Notes under the pieces: model-generated
Database searches by the model: none
What the model saw: only the letters and a program-made list of their open reading frames with translations
What the model was told of the DNA's origin: nothing
In this document: piece by piece, positions 1 through 9,044 of the stretch
Position numbering within the stretch: position 1 is the first letter of the stretch
Layout: each line of letters starts with the position of its first letter
Assembly (NCBI GenBank): GCA_965203255.1
Contig: OZ241882.1
Location: 3,038,001 to 3,102,000 of the forward strand
From: JAPOUP01 sp965203255
GTDB lineage: Bacteria > Pseudomonadota > Alphaproteobacteria > Rhodobacterales > Rhodobacteraceae
Direction of reading: 5' to 3'
Length of the DNA stretch: 64,000 bases
Translations under genes and position numbers: made by a program

Positions 1-816
1 GGGGGGTACAGCCCCGGGGAGGCGCAGGGGAGGGCGGAGGCCCGCCGCGGCGCGGCGTCCGGGGTCCCCCGCAGGATGACGCCCGACCGCTGGGCGCGCG
101 TGGAGGGGCTTCTGGCGGAGGGCTGGAGCCCGGAGCAGGTCGCGGGACGGCTGCGTCTGGAGGGCGGCTGGACGGTGGGCCGCCAGTGGATATACGAACG
201 TGTGAGGGCCGACCGGAAGGCGGGCGGGAAGCTGTTCCTGCTGCTGCGGCGCCGCGGGAAAAGGCCGAACTGGCGAGGCGGCAGGCACTCGGGCCGTGGC
301 CACATCCCGGGCCGGGTGGACATCTCCGAGCGGCCGGAGGAGGCGGAGAGGAAGGAGCGTGTGGGCGACTGGGAGGCGGACACGATCATCGGGAAAGGCC
401 ACAGCGGGGCGGTGGTCTCCCTTGTGGACAGGGCCTCGAAATACACGTATTTACAGAGGGTTGACCGGCGAACCTCGGCTGCGGTCTCCGCCGCGATGGT
501 GGATCTCCTCCGGCCGTCCGCCGCGCCCGTCCACACGATCACGGCGGACAACGGCAAGGAGTTCGCGGGACATGCGGGCGTCGCGGAGGCGCTCGGGGCC
601 GCCTTCTTCTTCGCAACCCCCTACCACTCCTGGGAGAGGGGCCTGAACGAGCACACCAACGGGCTGGTCCGGCAGTACCTGCCGAAGGGGACGGACCTCC
701 GCGCGGTCACCGACGCGGAGGTGAGGGCGGTGCAGGACCGCCTGAACGCGCGTCCGCGCCGGGTGCTGGGCTACCGGACGCCCGCCGAGGTGTTCCACGA
801 GGCCCGCCCTCCCTGA
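1..816 (+). CDS. IS30-family transposase, 5'-truncated by the window edge
   Basis: The frame is open from base 1 and reaches a TGA at 814-816. The first visible residues (GGYSPGEAQGRAEARR) align with residues about 50-65 of the complete copy in the window, so the N-terminal helix-turn-helix part is missing here only because the window starts late. The IS30 DDE core is intact: D in GDWEADTIIG, D in TADNGKEF, and E in YHSWERGLNE. It would cut and join element ends in the cytoplasm, with no host role. A few substitutions separate it from copy B, so neither is a very recent duplicate of the other. Third-position G+C is extreme compared with neighbouring host genes, which suggests an outside origin. 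An internal ATG at 76 is not needed as a start. Confidence 0.88.
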   Translation, partial: GGYSPGEAQGRAEARRGAASGVPRRMTPDRWARVEGLLAEGWSPEQVAGRLRLEGGWTVGRQWIYERVRADRKAGGKLFLLLRRRGKRPNWRGGRHSGRGHIPGRVDISERPEEAERKERVGDWEADTIIGKGHSGAVVSLVDRASKYTYLQRVDRRTSAAVSAAMVDLLRPSAAPVHTITADNGKEFAGHAGVAEALGAAFFFATPYHSWERGLNEHTNGLVRQYLPKGTDLRAVTDAEVRAVQDRLNARPRRVLGYRTPAEVFHEARPP

Positions 817-884
817 CGCCGCGCGACCGCCTCCCACCGGCGCGCATGGCTGCGCCGGGAGGGGGTGGAATGGATTTCGGGACC

Positions 885-937
885 GCGTCCGTCCGGGCTC
901 CGGTCGGGCTGCGCCCTCCCTACGCCCGGACGGACGC
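885..937 (+). repeat. Long hairpin 1 in the IS30 tail
   Basis: The perfect 14-bp arms GCGTCCGTCCGGGC (885-898) and GCCCGGACGGACGC (924-937) enclose a 25-base loop. The loop matches that of hairpin 2 (1056-1104) at 21 of 25 positions although the stems are unrelated. Copy B has the same structure at 29384-29436. It could act as a transcription terminator for the transposase or as a cruciform. Confidence 0.8.
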
Positions 938-1055
938 GACCCGCCCCGGCGGAGGCGTTGCGCTGCCCGGAAAGCCCGGATAACCTGCATACAGAAGGGA
1001 CCACAGCCGTCCCGGGGCCGGATCCGCGGTGCCCGGGGGCCGCAGACCACGCCTT

Positions 1056-1104
1056 CCGGCCATTCCCTCCGCTCGGGCTCCGCCCTCGCTGCGGGAATGG
1101 CCGG
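1056..1104 (+). repeat. Long hairpin 2 in the IS30 tail, abutting the terminal repeat
   Basis: The perfect 12-bp arms CCGGCCATTCCC (1056-1067) and GGGAATGGCCGG (1093-1104) enclose a 25-base loop containing CTCGGGCTCCGCCCTC. The right arm runs directly into the terminal inverted repeat. Copy B has it at 29217-29265. A diverged version of the loop and element end also lies at about 43186-43258. Confidence 0.8.
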
Positions 1105-1131
1105 TGTTGCACTTCGGAGTGGAAGTGGGGC

Positions 1132-1590
1132 GTAAATTCGTCGTATCAGCCGAAGAGGACAAAACCTGCGGAACCGCCCGGGATTCCGCAAGGCCCGACC
1201 CTGGACAATCTGGCCAGATCGATCATGCGGCCTGCGGCAATTCGCCGGAAGCTGCACCCGGGCTGACCAACACCGGGGCCAGACAGGATATAGTCCTCAA
1301 TTCAAACATGATCGCCGCGCCACCCGTAATGAGTCAATGCGTAACGCATCAGGTTGTGTAGCGTCAGACCTGCATCTTCGAGCAATCGAACGCGTATCGG
1401 ATGTTGCAGGGACCGTAGAGCGGCAATGTAGCTCAGCACAACCTCCCCAGCCGACCACGCAACCGCTGCAGGCAATAGGCGCGTGCACGGTCCAAGATCC
1501 CTACCGGACCAGAACGCTTCAGCGGTCTGTCGACACCTGCGGAATTGAGATACAGTTGCTTGCGACCATCCCTGAAGCCCACCTATCGGT
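1132..1590. other. Gene-less stretch between IS30 and the oxygenase gene
   Basis: About 460 bases with short open frames on both strands but no recognisable protein, RNA or repeat. A minus-strand frame of 117 codons overlaps the end of the oxygenase gene; its composition is not convincing. It may be IS-associated debris. Confidence 0.5.
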
Positions 1591-2415
1591 TCATGTCTTG
1601 CGACCGTAGAACCCCATGCGCTCTGCTTCGGAGAACCGAACGCCGGGCCTTTCATAGAAGGAGAAAACCGCGATTATGCGGTCTTGGTTACCTCTAACCG
1701 GTGTCACTCGGTGCGCAGTGTTCTTTCCCTTGAATATGTTCAGCGTACCGGGCTCCAACATGACGCGCTGAGGGCAACGGCGGCCTTCCAACAGATCCGC
1801 CACGCCTTCAAAATTCGGATCTGTATCGCTTCGCAGATCCCGATCATACTCAAAGTCTCCTCCTCCCTGCGGGGCCTGTAGAAGGAGGGTCGTGGTGAAT
1901 TCGGACCGGTCGAAATGCCAGTTAAGCGCCTGATCCTGCGAATATGCCATCACGTTCACCCGGGCCAGTGGATCGGCCATCGTGAAGAGCTGCGGCTTTT
2001 CCATGACCGCTGCCAGAAACTCTGCGAATGGAGCCCATTCATAGAGCCGGATCAGGGCAGCCTGACCCATTTGGTCGGCACAGATGGTGCGGTTCGAGGT
2101 CTCAAACTCTCTGCGCACGGGATGATCTTCCGCCAGGCCCTTGATTTCCTTGTCGAAGTAAATGTTGTGGCGACGCACATGGAAAAACGCATTCCGATCA
2201 AGAATTGGCTTGAGTTCCGCTACGAAGATCTCAAGCGACCCCGCCCGGATGAAGCCAGGTAAATTGAACAGCCCAGCCTTGGCTAGCCCGGCTCGGCTCC
2301 TCTTGACCAGTTCCAACCACAACTGGCTAACCGGTCTATCCAGGGGATACCGGTCGAGGTCGATGAGGTCGTTCACGCTGGTTTTTCCATAACTATGCGT
2401 GCACGGTAAGTACAT
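1591..2415 (-). CDS. 2OG-Fe(II) oxygenase, HalD/ArpA-like
   Basis: A protein of up to 274 residues with the double-stranded beta-helix iron site: HxD in NWHFDRSEF (about residue 167) and the distal His and Arg in NTAHRVTPVRG (about residues 235-245). Family members use 2-oxoglutarate and O2 to hydroxylate or otherwise modify small molecules or amino acid side chains in the cytoplasm. The substrate cannot be read from the sequence. The annotated ATG at 2415 has no good ribosome site; a GTG 13 codons in, just before NDLIDLDRYPLDRP, is a plausible alternative start. It stands alone, with no partner gene in reach. Confidence 0.75.
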   Translation of the reverse strand: MYLPCTHSYGKTSVNDLIDLDRYPLDRPVSQLWLELVKRSRAGLAKAGLFNLPGFIRAGSLEIFVAELKPILDRNAFFHVRRHNIYFDKEIKGLAEDHPVRREFETSNRTICADQMGQAALIRLYEWAPFAEFLAAVMEKPQLFTMADPLARVNVMAYSQDQALNWHFDRSEFTTTLLLQAPQGGGDFEYDRDLRSDTDPNFEGVADLLEGRRCPQRVMLEPGTLNIFKGKNTAHRVTPVRGNQDRIIAVFSFYERPGVRFSEAERMGFYGRKT

Positions 2416-3045
2416 ATGTCGGTCGAATCAACACTGTCTTCGACTGGAGACTACCGAAATCTGACATCATGGTTAGTGTCGGCTTACGCGCCGACCCCAA
2501 GCCAGTTTGAACGAAGCCGCGCCTTGGCGAGACCGCCTCTTGCAGAAAATGAACATTGGCCTTTCAGCGCAGTACGGAGAGTTTGGCCCGGACGATGCAT
2601 CTTTCGGTGCCTCGTGTCCCTTGCAGGTCGCTTGCCTGAACTTCGGCACAGGAATCGCGGTGAAGGCCGGGGACGTTTCGCGTCAGCGCACCCTGCCGGG
2701 CAAGGCGGGCACGAGCGACCCCGATGCGGTCTGGGGACCGCAGTCTCCATCACTTTCCTAGCGACATCCTGTTCATGTCGGGCCGCCGGAATGGGGCGGT
2801 CCGCGCTGCCGGGTAAGTTCCCTGATCCAGCGCAGAGCGTTATGATGTTCCCCTCACCGATCTGCCGTTTCAGGGCCGTAAGGACAGGCTCTGACGAGTT
2901 GCCGCATTTCGAGCGTGCCGAATCAAGGCAAATGCAGAACATCGCGCTTCAATCGCTTGCTCCGGAAAAGGATGGCTCAATCGGGTGTTAGCGGCCCTTC
3001 ATCGGTGATCCGGGAAATGCACCTTGTCCGGAAGATTGGTTGGGC
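2416..3045. other. Gene-less stretch between oxygenase and rppH
   Basis: About 630 bases. Open frames exist on both strands (minus 2484-2942, plus 2416-2991), but neither gives a family I recognise. The minus-strand frame begins MFCICLDSARSKCGNS, faintly like a small Cys-containing protein, then becomes Arg/Pro-rich. It may be a decayed gene. Confidence 0.4.
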
Positions 3046-3534
3046 TCAGGCCAGCAGGCGGCCAAACTCGGCGAACACCTTTCTGTAGACATCCCGCTTG
3101 AACGCAATTACGGACTGTATGAGCTCGCTCGGGGCAAGCCACCTCCAGCGAGCGAATTCCGGATGGTCGGACTCGATTTCAATCTGACTGTCCCTTCCCA
3201 GGAAGCGCATCAGGAACCAGCGCTGTTCCTGTCCCCGGTAGCGGCCGTTCCAGACCTTCGACACCAAATCAGGCGGCAGATCGTACCGCAGCCAATCGAC
3301 TGATTCAGCTTCGAAACGAACCAGATCGTGGGTTATGCCGGTCTCTTCCCTCAGCTCACGCAGCGCAGCCATGCGCGGGGTCTCGCCGGCATCGATTCCA
3401 CCCTGTGGCATCTGCCAGGCATCGATCTGGGCGTCAATTCTCTGGCCAGCGAAGACCTGACCTTCCAGATTGGCGAGCACCATACCAACACAGGGCCGGT
3501 AAGGCAGTCCGTCGGCATCCGAGGGGGCCATCAA
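3046..3534 (-). CDS. rppH: RNA pyrophosphohydrolase (Nudix)
   Basis: A 162-residue Nudix hydrolase. The Nudix box is complete: GGIDAGETPR about residues 46-55, followed by the REL-REETG part. Flanking RppH-type signatures include YRPCVGMVL at the start and QEQRWFLMRFLG near residue 105. The enzyme removes pyrophosphate from 5'-triphosphate RNA ends and so triggers mRNA decay in the cytoplasm. The gene lies 24 bases downstream of ctpA on the same strand, so the two are probably cotranscribed. In related bacteria this pair commonly belongs to a longer block with rsfS, rlmH, gpmI and an envC-like gene; here that block is split, with its upstream half at 14.1-16.7 kb. Confidence 0.93.
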   Translation of the reverse strand: MMAPSDADGLPYRPCVGMVLANLEGQVFAGQRIDAQIDAWQMPQGGIDAGETPRMAALRELREETGITHDLVRFEAESVDWLRYDLPPDLVSKVWNGRYRGQEQRWFLMRFLGRDSQIEIESDHPEFARWRWLAPSELIQSVIAFKRDVYRKVFAEFGRLLA

Positions 3535-3558
3535 GCGGATCCTTCCGGGATTCCGCGC

Positions 3559-4905
3559 TTAGTTCCCTCTTTGCAGCGCGTTCAGGCCCCGCAGAAGGTC
3601 GATCGCATAAGCAAGCTGGTAGTCTTCGTCCCTCAGTCTTGCGGCATCCTCGGACGCACGACGGTCGTCCTCGATCTGGCGACGTTCATCGTCGGTGAGC
3701 GAATCGTTATCGAGTGAGCCGCGAAGGTCAGCCTCGGATCGGAACGAACCTTCGTCTTCATCGGAGGTTTCATTGCCGTCAGGAATTCGGCGAGGTTGCT
3801 CAACAATGATGTCAGGGGAAATGCCAAGCGCCTGAATCGAACGGCCGGACGGCGTATAATACCTCGCCGTTGTCAATCGCATGGCACCGTCAGTCCCATC
3901 CTTGCCGAGCGGAAGAAACGTCTGGACCGAGCCCTTGCCGAAGGACTTTGTGCCAACGATAACCGCCCGCCGGTGATCCTGAAGCGCTCCGGCGACGATT
4001 TCGGAGGCTGAAGCCGATCCACCGTTGATGAGTACGACGACCGGCTTGCCGTCTGCCAGATCCCCTTTCTTGGCATTGTGTCGTTGACTATCCCGAGGGT
4101 CACGGCCCCGCGTCGAGACAATCTCGCCGGCGTCCAGGAAAAAGTCGGAAACGTTAACAGCCTCGGTCAGAAGGCCACCTGGATTGTTTCGGAGATCAAG
4201 AACGAAGCCATTGACCTTTTCCATGCCCCCAATTTCGTCAACGGCTTCGGCGAGCCCTTCCTCAAGGTTTGGGCTGGTCTGGTCGTTGAACGTGGTCACC
4301 CGAAGAACCACCGTCTCTCCCTCAACCCGCGTCCTCACTGCGGTCAGCTTGATCGTGTCACGAATAATCGAAACATCGAAAGGCTCATCAACGCCTTCGC
4401 GCACGACTGTGATGATTATTTCCGAACCCACCGGGCCACGCATCAGATCGACCGCTTGATCCAAGGTCATGCCAAGGACGGACTCCCCGTCCACATGGGT
4501 GATGAAGTCGCCTGCCTCGATTCCCGCGGCGTCTGCCGGCGTGTCGTCCATCGGCGCGACGACCTTCACAAATCCCTCTTCAAGTGTGACTTCGATACCG
4601 AGGCCGCCAAACTGCCCGCGGGTCTGAACCCTCATATCGTCGGCATCTTCGGGCGACAGATAGCTGGAGTGCGGATCAAGTGATGTGAGCATTCCGTTGA
4701 TCGCCGCCTGAATCAGATCGGTAACGTCCACTTCCTCGACATAATCGGATTGTATGCGTTCGAAAATGCCACCGAATAGATCTAGCTGCCGGTAAACGAG
4801 GGCTCGTTGGTCTTCTTCCTGCGCAAATAGCGGACCCGCGATCTGAACCGCTGCGACCGCTCCGGCCAAAGTTCCGACAAATGCCGCCATCATGTATTTT
4901 CCCAT
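3559..4905 (-). CDS. ctpA: Carboxy-terminal processing protease, S41 family
   Basis: A 448-residue periplasmic serine protease. The N-terminus (MGKYMMAAFVGTLAGAVAAV) is a hydrophobic export signal or anchor, followed by the family segment QLDLFGGIFERI. A PDZ domain spans roughly residues 95-175. The S41 catalytic Ser is in GGSASASEIVAGAL and the Lys about 25 residues later in GTKSFGKGSVQ. CtpA-type proteases trim C-termini of exported proteins and control murein hydrolases. Upstream one would expect a murein hydrolase activator (EnvC-like M23) gene, but the 1 kb before the start carries none, so the partner is lost or relocated. The acidic C-terminal tail after residue 370 is typical of this family in alphaproteobacteria. 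Confidence 0.93.
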   Translation of the reverse strand: MGKYMMAAFVGTLAGAVAAVQIAGPLFAQEEDQRALVYRQLDLFGGIFERIQSDYVEEVDVTDLIQAAINGMLTSLDPHSSYLSPEDADDMRVQTRGQFGGLGIEVTLEEGFVKVVAPMDDTPADAAGIEAGDFITHVDGESVLGMTLDQAVDLMRGPVGSEIIITVVREGVDEPFDVSIIRDTIKLTAVRTRVEGETVVLRVTTFNDQTSPNLEEGLAEAVDEIGGMEKVNGFVLDLRNNPGGLLTEAVNVSDFFLDAGEIVSTRGRDPRDSQRHNAKKGDLADGKPVVVLINGGSASASEIVAGALQDHRRAVIVGTKSFGKGSVQTFLPLGKDGTDGAMRLTTARYYTPSGRSIQALGISPDIIVEQPRRIPDGNETSDEDEGSFRSEADLRGSLDNDSLTDDERRQIEDDRRASEDAARLRDEDYQLAYAIDLLRGLNALQRGN

Positions 4906-5945
4906 CGCGTCCTCGTCTCATTCAAAGCAATCTTTGGATCGATAACGGTCGACCCATTGTGTTCTCCCCGCTCCATATGGAGCGTTTCCATCGGGTTTCC
5001 GTCACCCTTCCCGGCAACAATCTCCCGAAACCCGTCTGTATCCTGCGGCAGGTTGCACTAAAGAACGTTCTGGATCGCCTGTCGGCAAGATTCTCCCCAT
5101 CGCAACCGTATAGTTCAATTCACCTCGCATGGGCCAGCAGAAATAAACATTCGGGCTCAACAGCCATCACGATTGCGTTGCCAAGTCGCATGTCGCCGGG
5201 CGTGATGGCGCATAAGTGCAGGCGGTTTTCTGAAATTGGGTTCTGTCCGGTATGCTGAACGTCAGTTCCTCGGGTCAGTTGGTTGCGTCCGTCGGCGGGC
5301 GGGTGGGGTGGAGCCGCGGAACGACGGACGCCCTATGGTGCATCCAAGGCTGTATCCCATGACGAGCTTTCCAGGTCCGACGCGGAAATCTGCATAGCTC
5401 CTGCCGGTACCGCATCGTCCGTATCGTATCTGGAAGCCTGCAGGACTCGTTTCCACGTTGCGATAGACGCCGCTCCGGTCAGCCGCTGGCATAGTCAACC
5501 GAATGCGCCCGGGAACCTGGCGTTCTGTCGGCTGCCACCGGTCACAGGGAAAATGTGGTGATTCTATCGGGAATGGCCGCCAGCCCGACACAAAGGGCAG
5601 AGGATTCGATGGATGCCGCAAAACAGCACGTACGTGTTAAAGGTGAGAGGAGTTCAGCTTTCAACTGCCGTCAACAAATAGGCCATCGTTTTGGGCGGCG
5701 GCGGCCGAGGTTTCATGTCTGAAGCCATCCCGTGGCCGCAGGACGCCCTGCATGTTCCAACGACTTCAGAGCAAGCCACTCGGGTGCCCTGTTCGAGAGC
5801 CGAAACCACCAACTCAAGACGTCCGGAATTGCCCAACATCCGCCTTCCTATCCGGAAGAAACACCACCATCCGCGCCAATCTCCATCCGGTGATCATACA
5901 GAGACCAATGATCAGCGGATTGGTGCGTTGAACGGGAATGAGATC
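4906..5945. other. Gene-less stretch with one strong hairpin
   Basis: About 1 kb between ctpA and the ABC permease with no convincing gene. I looked for remains of an envC-like gene on the minus strand and found none. The one clear structure is a 10-bp perfect inverted repeat (GCGTCCGTCG at 5285-5294, CGACGGACGC at 5322-5331) around a G-rich 27-base loop. The stretch is the left border of a roughly 9-kb insertion that splits the ctpA-rppH / gpmI-rlmH-rsfS block. Confidence 0.55.
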
Positions 5946-6707
5946 CTAGGTCGGCTGTCGCTCAGCCCAGCCAGCAAAAATTCCTTCCAGCGCAACAACG
6001 ATATAATAGAGGACGATCCCAAGGAGAGCGAGTGCGATCAATACCGCGAACATCAGCGGGTAGTCGCTATTGGTCTTACCGCTATCGAACAGCGCTCCCA
6101 GTCCACGGCCGTGGGGGCTGACAATTTCCATGAGGTTTGTCCCGATAAAGGCAAGCGTCACGGAGACCTTCAGGGCACCGAAGAATTCCGGCAGCGTCTT
6201 CGGAAGCGCGATCTTCCAGAATATGGTCGACTGCGATGCGCCCAACGACCGCAGGATGTCGCGATATTCAGGTTCAAGAGTCGACAACCCGATCGAAACA
6301 CTGACAGCGATCGGGAAAAATGAGATCATAAAGGCAATCAAGATCGTGTTGAAATCGTGTGCGCCCACGAACAGGAGTGCGACGATCGGAACAACGGTGG
6401 CCTTTGGGACCGCATTGAACCCGACAAGCAGCGGATAGAGCGCATCCCGCATTGTGCGCGAAAAACCCATGATCATACCCATGCCGACCCCAATGGCTAT
6501 TGCGATCAGGAGTCCCACCACTGTGCGCCAAAGCGTCTGCCAACCCATCACGAGAAACAGATCCCAAAACCGGATATAGGCGTCGGGAAGATCGCTTGGC
6601 GAAGCCATGATGTAATTTGGCCAGCCATTGGCCCAGACCAGAAGTTCCCATAGCGCAAGAAACACGACCATGGCCGTCAACGGGACACCGATCTTCCTGA
6701 CCATCAC
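5946..6707 (-). CDS. ABC transporter permease, TauC/SsuC/ThiX type
   Basis: A 253-residue inner-membrane permease with about six hydrophobic helices (for example VPLTAMVVFLALWELLVWA near the N-terminus and LMFAVLIALALLGIVLYYIVV near the C-terminus). The EAA-type cytoplasmic loop that docks the ATPase is seen around YRDILRSLGASQSTIFWKIA (about residues 150-170). Its start overlaps the end of the ATPase gene by four bases (ATGA), so translation is coupled. Together with the ATPase and the binding protein it forms a complete importer. Family members carry taurine, alkanesulfonates, nitrate, or pyrimidine precursors of thiamine; the sequence alone does not decide between them. Confidence 0.88.
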   Translation of the reverse strand: MMVRKIGVPLTAMVVFLALWELLVWANGWPNYIMASPSDLPDAYIRFWDLFLVMGWQTLWRTVVGLLIAIAIGVGMGMIMGFSRTMRDALYPLLVGFNAVPKATVVPIVALLFVGAHDFNTILIAFMISFFPIAVSVSIGLSTLEPEYRDILRSLGASQSTIFWKIALPKTLPEFFGALKVSVTLAFIGTNLMEIVSPHGRGLGALFDSGKTNSDYPLMFAVLIALALLGIVLYYIVVALEGIFAGWAERQPT

Positions 6708-7504
6708 CCTTCCTCCGTTTCCGTCGGGCTACGGCCCTGCGCAATCTCGATCTGGTGGCGCAGAATGTTCAGTCGATCCGCCGCCTCGGGTGAATAAAGG
6801 TCGTCCAACTGCCGCGGTCGATCTGTGGGGATGTCCATGACGTATTGCGTATGCGCGGGACGGCCGGACAGCACCACAACCTGATCGGCCAGGAATATCG
6901 ACTCGCGCAGGTCGTGGGTGATCAGAACGCCTGTGAACGGCTCTTCCGCCTTCAGTGCGTGCATTGTCTGCCAAAGATCCTCACGAGTGAATGCATCGAG
7001 TGCACCGAAAGGTTCGTCCAGGATCAGCACATCAGGTTGGTGAATCAATGCTCGGCAAAGTGAGGCGCGTTGACGCATACCACCTGACAGTTCAGACGGC
7101 CGTTTACCCTCGAATCCCTCAAGACCGACGAGGGCCAGCAAGCGGCGCGCCCGGTTCTCCTGTTCAGTCCTGGTCAGTTTTGTCGGTACAATCTCCAGCG
7201 GCAGCATCACGTTCTTGAGAATGGACCGCCATTCCAGAAGAACCGGGTTCTGAAACGCCATACCGACGGTGGATCTTGGCGAGGTGACCTGTTCTCCATG
7301 CAGCCACATTTCGCCTGCATCGGGCTTCATCAGACCGGCGATCAGACGGGTTAATGTCGATTTTCCGCAGCCGGACGGCCCGACAACGGCAACAAACCTT
7401 CCCTCTGGGACCGAAATGTCCAAACCATTCAGAACTGGCAGCGGCCCGTCTTCTGTCCTGTAGGCGTGGTAAACGCCCTTTATGTCGATCAATGACCGGT
7501 CCAT
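6704..7504 (-). CDS. ABC transporter ATP-binding protein, TauB/SsuB/ThiZ type
   Basis: A 266-residue ATPase starting at MDRSLIDIKGVYHAYRTEDG. The longer upstream frame is rejected because family similarity begins at this Met. Walker A is GPSGCGKST (about residue 41), the signature is LSGGMRQRASL (about residue 140), Walker B is VLILDEPFGALD, and the switch His is in LITHDLRES. It powers the neighbouring permease from the cytoplasmic side. It lies between the binding-protein gene (82 bases upstream) and the permease gene (4-base overlap), forming a three-gene operon transcribed leftward. Confidence 0.9.
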   Translation of the reverse strand: MDRSLIDIKGVYHAYRTEDGPLPVLNGLDISVPEGRFVAVVGPSGCGKSTLTRLIAGLMKPDAGEMWLHGEQVTSPRSTVGMAFQNPVLLEWRSILKNVMLPLEIVPTKLTRTEQENRARRLLALVGLEGFEGKRPSELSGGMRQRASLCRALIHQPDVLILDEPFGALDAFTREDLWQTMHALKAEEPFTGVLITHDLRESIFLADQVVVLSGRPAHTQYVMDIPTDRPRQLDDLYSPEAADRLNILRHQIEIAQGRSPTETEEG

Positions 7505-7586
7505 GACTTGCTTTCCGGTGGGTATGACGCGGTGGGTCCGGGGGCATGGCCCCCGGCAGTGCCGACGCATCGGCGTTCGTATTACC

Positions 7587-8588
7587 CTACTCGATCTTGA
7601 AACCACCATCCGGCAGGTAGACGTCGCTGAAATACGCCGCTGGGGTCGGGTCGTTCCGGAACTCGTATGTCTGTCCCAACTGGGCAAGTGCCGCATCCAT
7701 CCGAGCCGGGTCGACGCCGCCCATGCCGTTGGCCTTGACCCAATCCGTCAGCACATTCTGTTCGATCGCAATTCTGAGCCGCTCCTCCTCTAGCCCCGCG
7801 TCGGCGGCCGGATTGCGCCGGATCAGCGATTCAATGCCGACGGCCGGATTGGCGACTGCATCTGCCCAACCTTTCGCAACGGCTCGTAGAAACCCGGCGA
7901 CGGTATCACCGTTCTCGGCAGCCCAGTCAGTGTTCACAAGAATGGCGTTGCCGTAAAGCTCGAGCCCATGATCCGCCATCAGAATGTTTGAGATATCATC
8001 TGCTGGCACGCCAAGCCGCTTTAGGTTCACGACTGAAGAGAACGAAAAGCCTGTGATCGCCGCAACATTGCCTTCGGCCAGCATCGGCTCACGCGTCGGG
8101 AAACCCACGGGCTCGACCGTCACCGCAGATATATCGATGCCGGTTTCGGCGGCAAAGACCGGAAACTGCGCCCAGGCCCCATCTGGCGGCGGGGCGCCAA
8201 GTACCCTGCCTTCGAGATCTTTCGGCCGTTCCACTCCGAGAGACTTGCGACCCACAACCGCAAACGGCGGCTTGTCGTAGATCATCATCGCGGCAGTAAC
8301 GGGTGCGCCCGGGTTCTGGTCGAGAAACCTGATCATGCTGTTGATGTCGCCGAACCCTACCGGAAACGCTCCAGTCGCGATCTTCGGGATTGTTTGGACC
8401 GAACCGGCACCAGCCTCTATCGTTACGTCCAAGCCTTCTTCGGCGAAATGGCCGTTATCTATAGCCAGGAAATAAGGGGCGGACGGACCCTCGAATTTCC
8501 AGTCAAGTGCGAACGGTACTCTCTCCTGAGCGGAGGCGATGGCGGCGGCGAAGACCGCGGCGGCCGCAGTAAGTATGCGATGAGACAT
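7587..8588 (-). CDS. ABC transporter substrate-binding protein, NMT1/TauA-like
   Basis: A 333-residue periplasmic binding protein. The start chosen is MSHRILTAAAAVFAAAIASA (8588), a clean Sec signal with probable cleavage after ASA; a GAAGGA ribosome site lies upstream. The mature part begins with the NMT1-type pattern VPFALDWKFEGPSAPYFLAI and continues with a GFGDINSM segment in the ligand cleft. It delivers ligand to the permease encoded downstream. Candidate ligands are formyl-aminomethyl-pyrimidine-type thiamine precursors, taurine or related sulfonates. No TPP riboswitch was recognised upstream on the coding strand, so a thiamine role is not supported by regulation. Confidence 0.85.
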   Translation of the reverse strand: MSHRILTAAAAVFAAAIASAQERVPFALDWKFEGPSAPYFLAIDNGHFAEEGLDVTIEAGAGSVQTIPKIATGAFPVGFGDINSMIRFLDQNPGAPVTAAMMIYDKPPFAVVGRKSLGVERPKDLEGRVLGAPPPDGAWAQFPVFAAETGIDISAVTVEPVGFPTREPMLAEGNVAAITGFSFSSVVNLKRLGVPADDISNILMADHGLELYGNAILVNTDWAAENGDTVAGFLRAVAKGWADAVANPAVGIESLIRRNPAADAGLEEERLRIAIEQNVLTDWVKANGMGGVDPARMDAALAQLGQTYEFRNDPTPAAYFSDVYLPDGGFKIE

Positions 8589-9044
8589 TTGGCAGCATCC
8601 TTCTTTCGTGGTTTGCATTGAGACTTGCACCTTGGATTTGGTCAGGCTCGCAGGATGGCCAGCACCACCCCACTCCGTCGCATTCGTACTGTAGCATTGA
8701 TCTTTTTTCAGCGAACGGCAAGGGAAACGGTCGTCAGACTGGCATTGTCAGTACCCACCTGTTGGATTCGGAACTCTTTACCTCACCACTTGCACCGGGC
8801 ACCAATCGTCGAAATGGCGTCGGTTCTGCAGGAGTTGTCCATGTTCGACTGAGACCGGGTTTCAGAATTCAGGATGGAACTACGCCTATCTGAACGCAGC
8901 CTTCGTCCTTGATAAGCTCGCGGGGCGCTGACGATGGCGTTGACTCCAGAGGCCGCGCAACATGGGATCTGACGACAGGCTGGGCATGACGGCACACCAC
9001 CAATTTGATAGCAAGCCTGGAGACAGGACGATGGCGACGACGCA
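8589..9044. other. Intergenic stretch upstream of the binding-protein gene
   Basis: About 450 bases that should hold the leftward promoter of the importer operon. I see no riboswitch, RNA gene or recognisable protein. The right end passes into the decayed antitoxin described next. Confidence 0.45.

Larger units (their letters stand above)
1..1131 (+). mobile_element. IS30-family element, right part (copy A, runs in from the left edge)
   Basis: This is the 3' part of an IS30-type element. It matches the complete copy at 29188-30583 through the transposase, a roughly 300-base non-coding tail and the terminal inverted repeat (GGTGTTGCACTTC... ending in GGGG near 1130). The left end lies outside the window. 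The tail holds two long hairpins (885-937 and 1056-1104). The sequence beyond 1131 differs from that flanking the other copy, so the two sit at independent sites. Confidence 0.85.

Noticed and set aside
2484..2942. Minus-strand 152-codon frame beginning MFCICLDSARSKCGNS
   Set aside because: The start faintly recalls a small Cys protein, but the remainder is low-complexity Arg/Pro and no family fits.
4906..5260. Remnant of an EnvC/M23 murein hydrolase activator before ctpA
   Set aside because: All three minus-strand frames were read; none shows M23 zinc motifs or the usual C-terminal end.
8589..9000. TPP riboswitch upstream of the NMT1-type importer
   Set aside because: No thi-box pattern was found on the coding strand; CTGAGA occurs only on the opposite strand.
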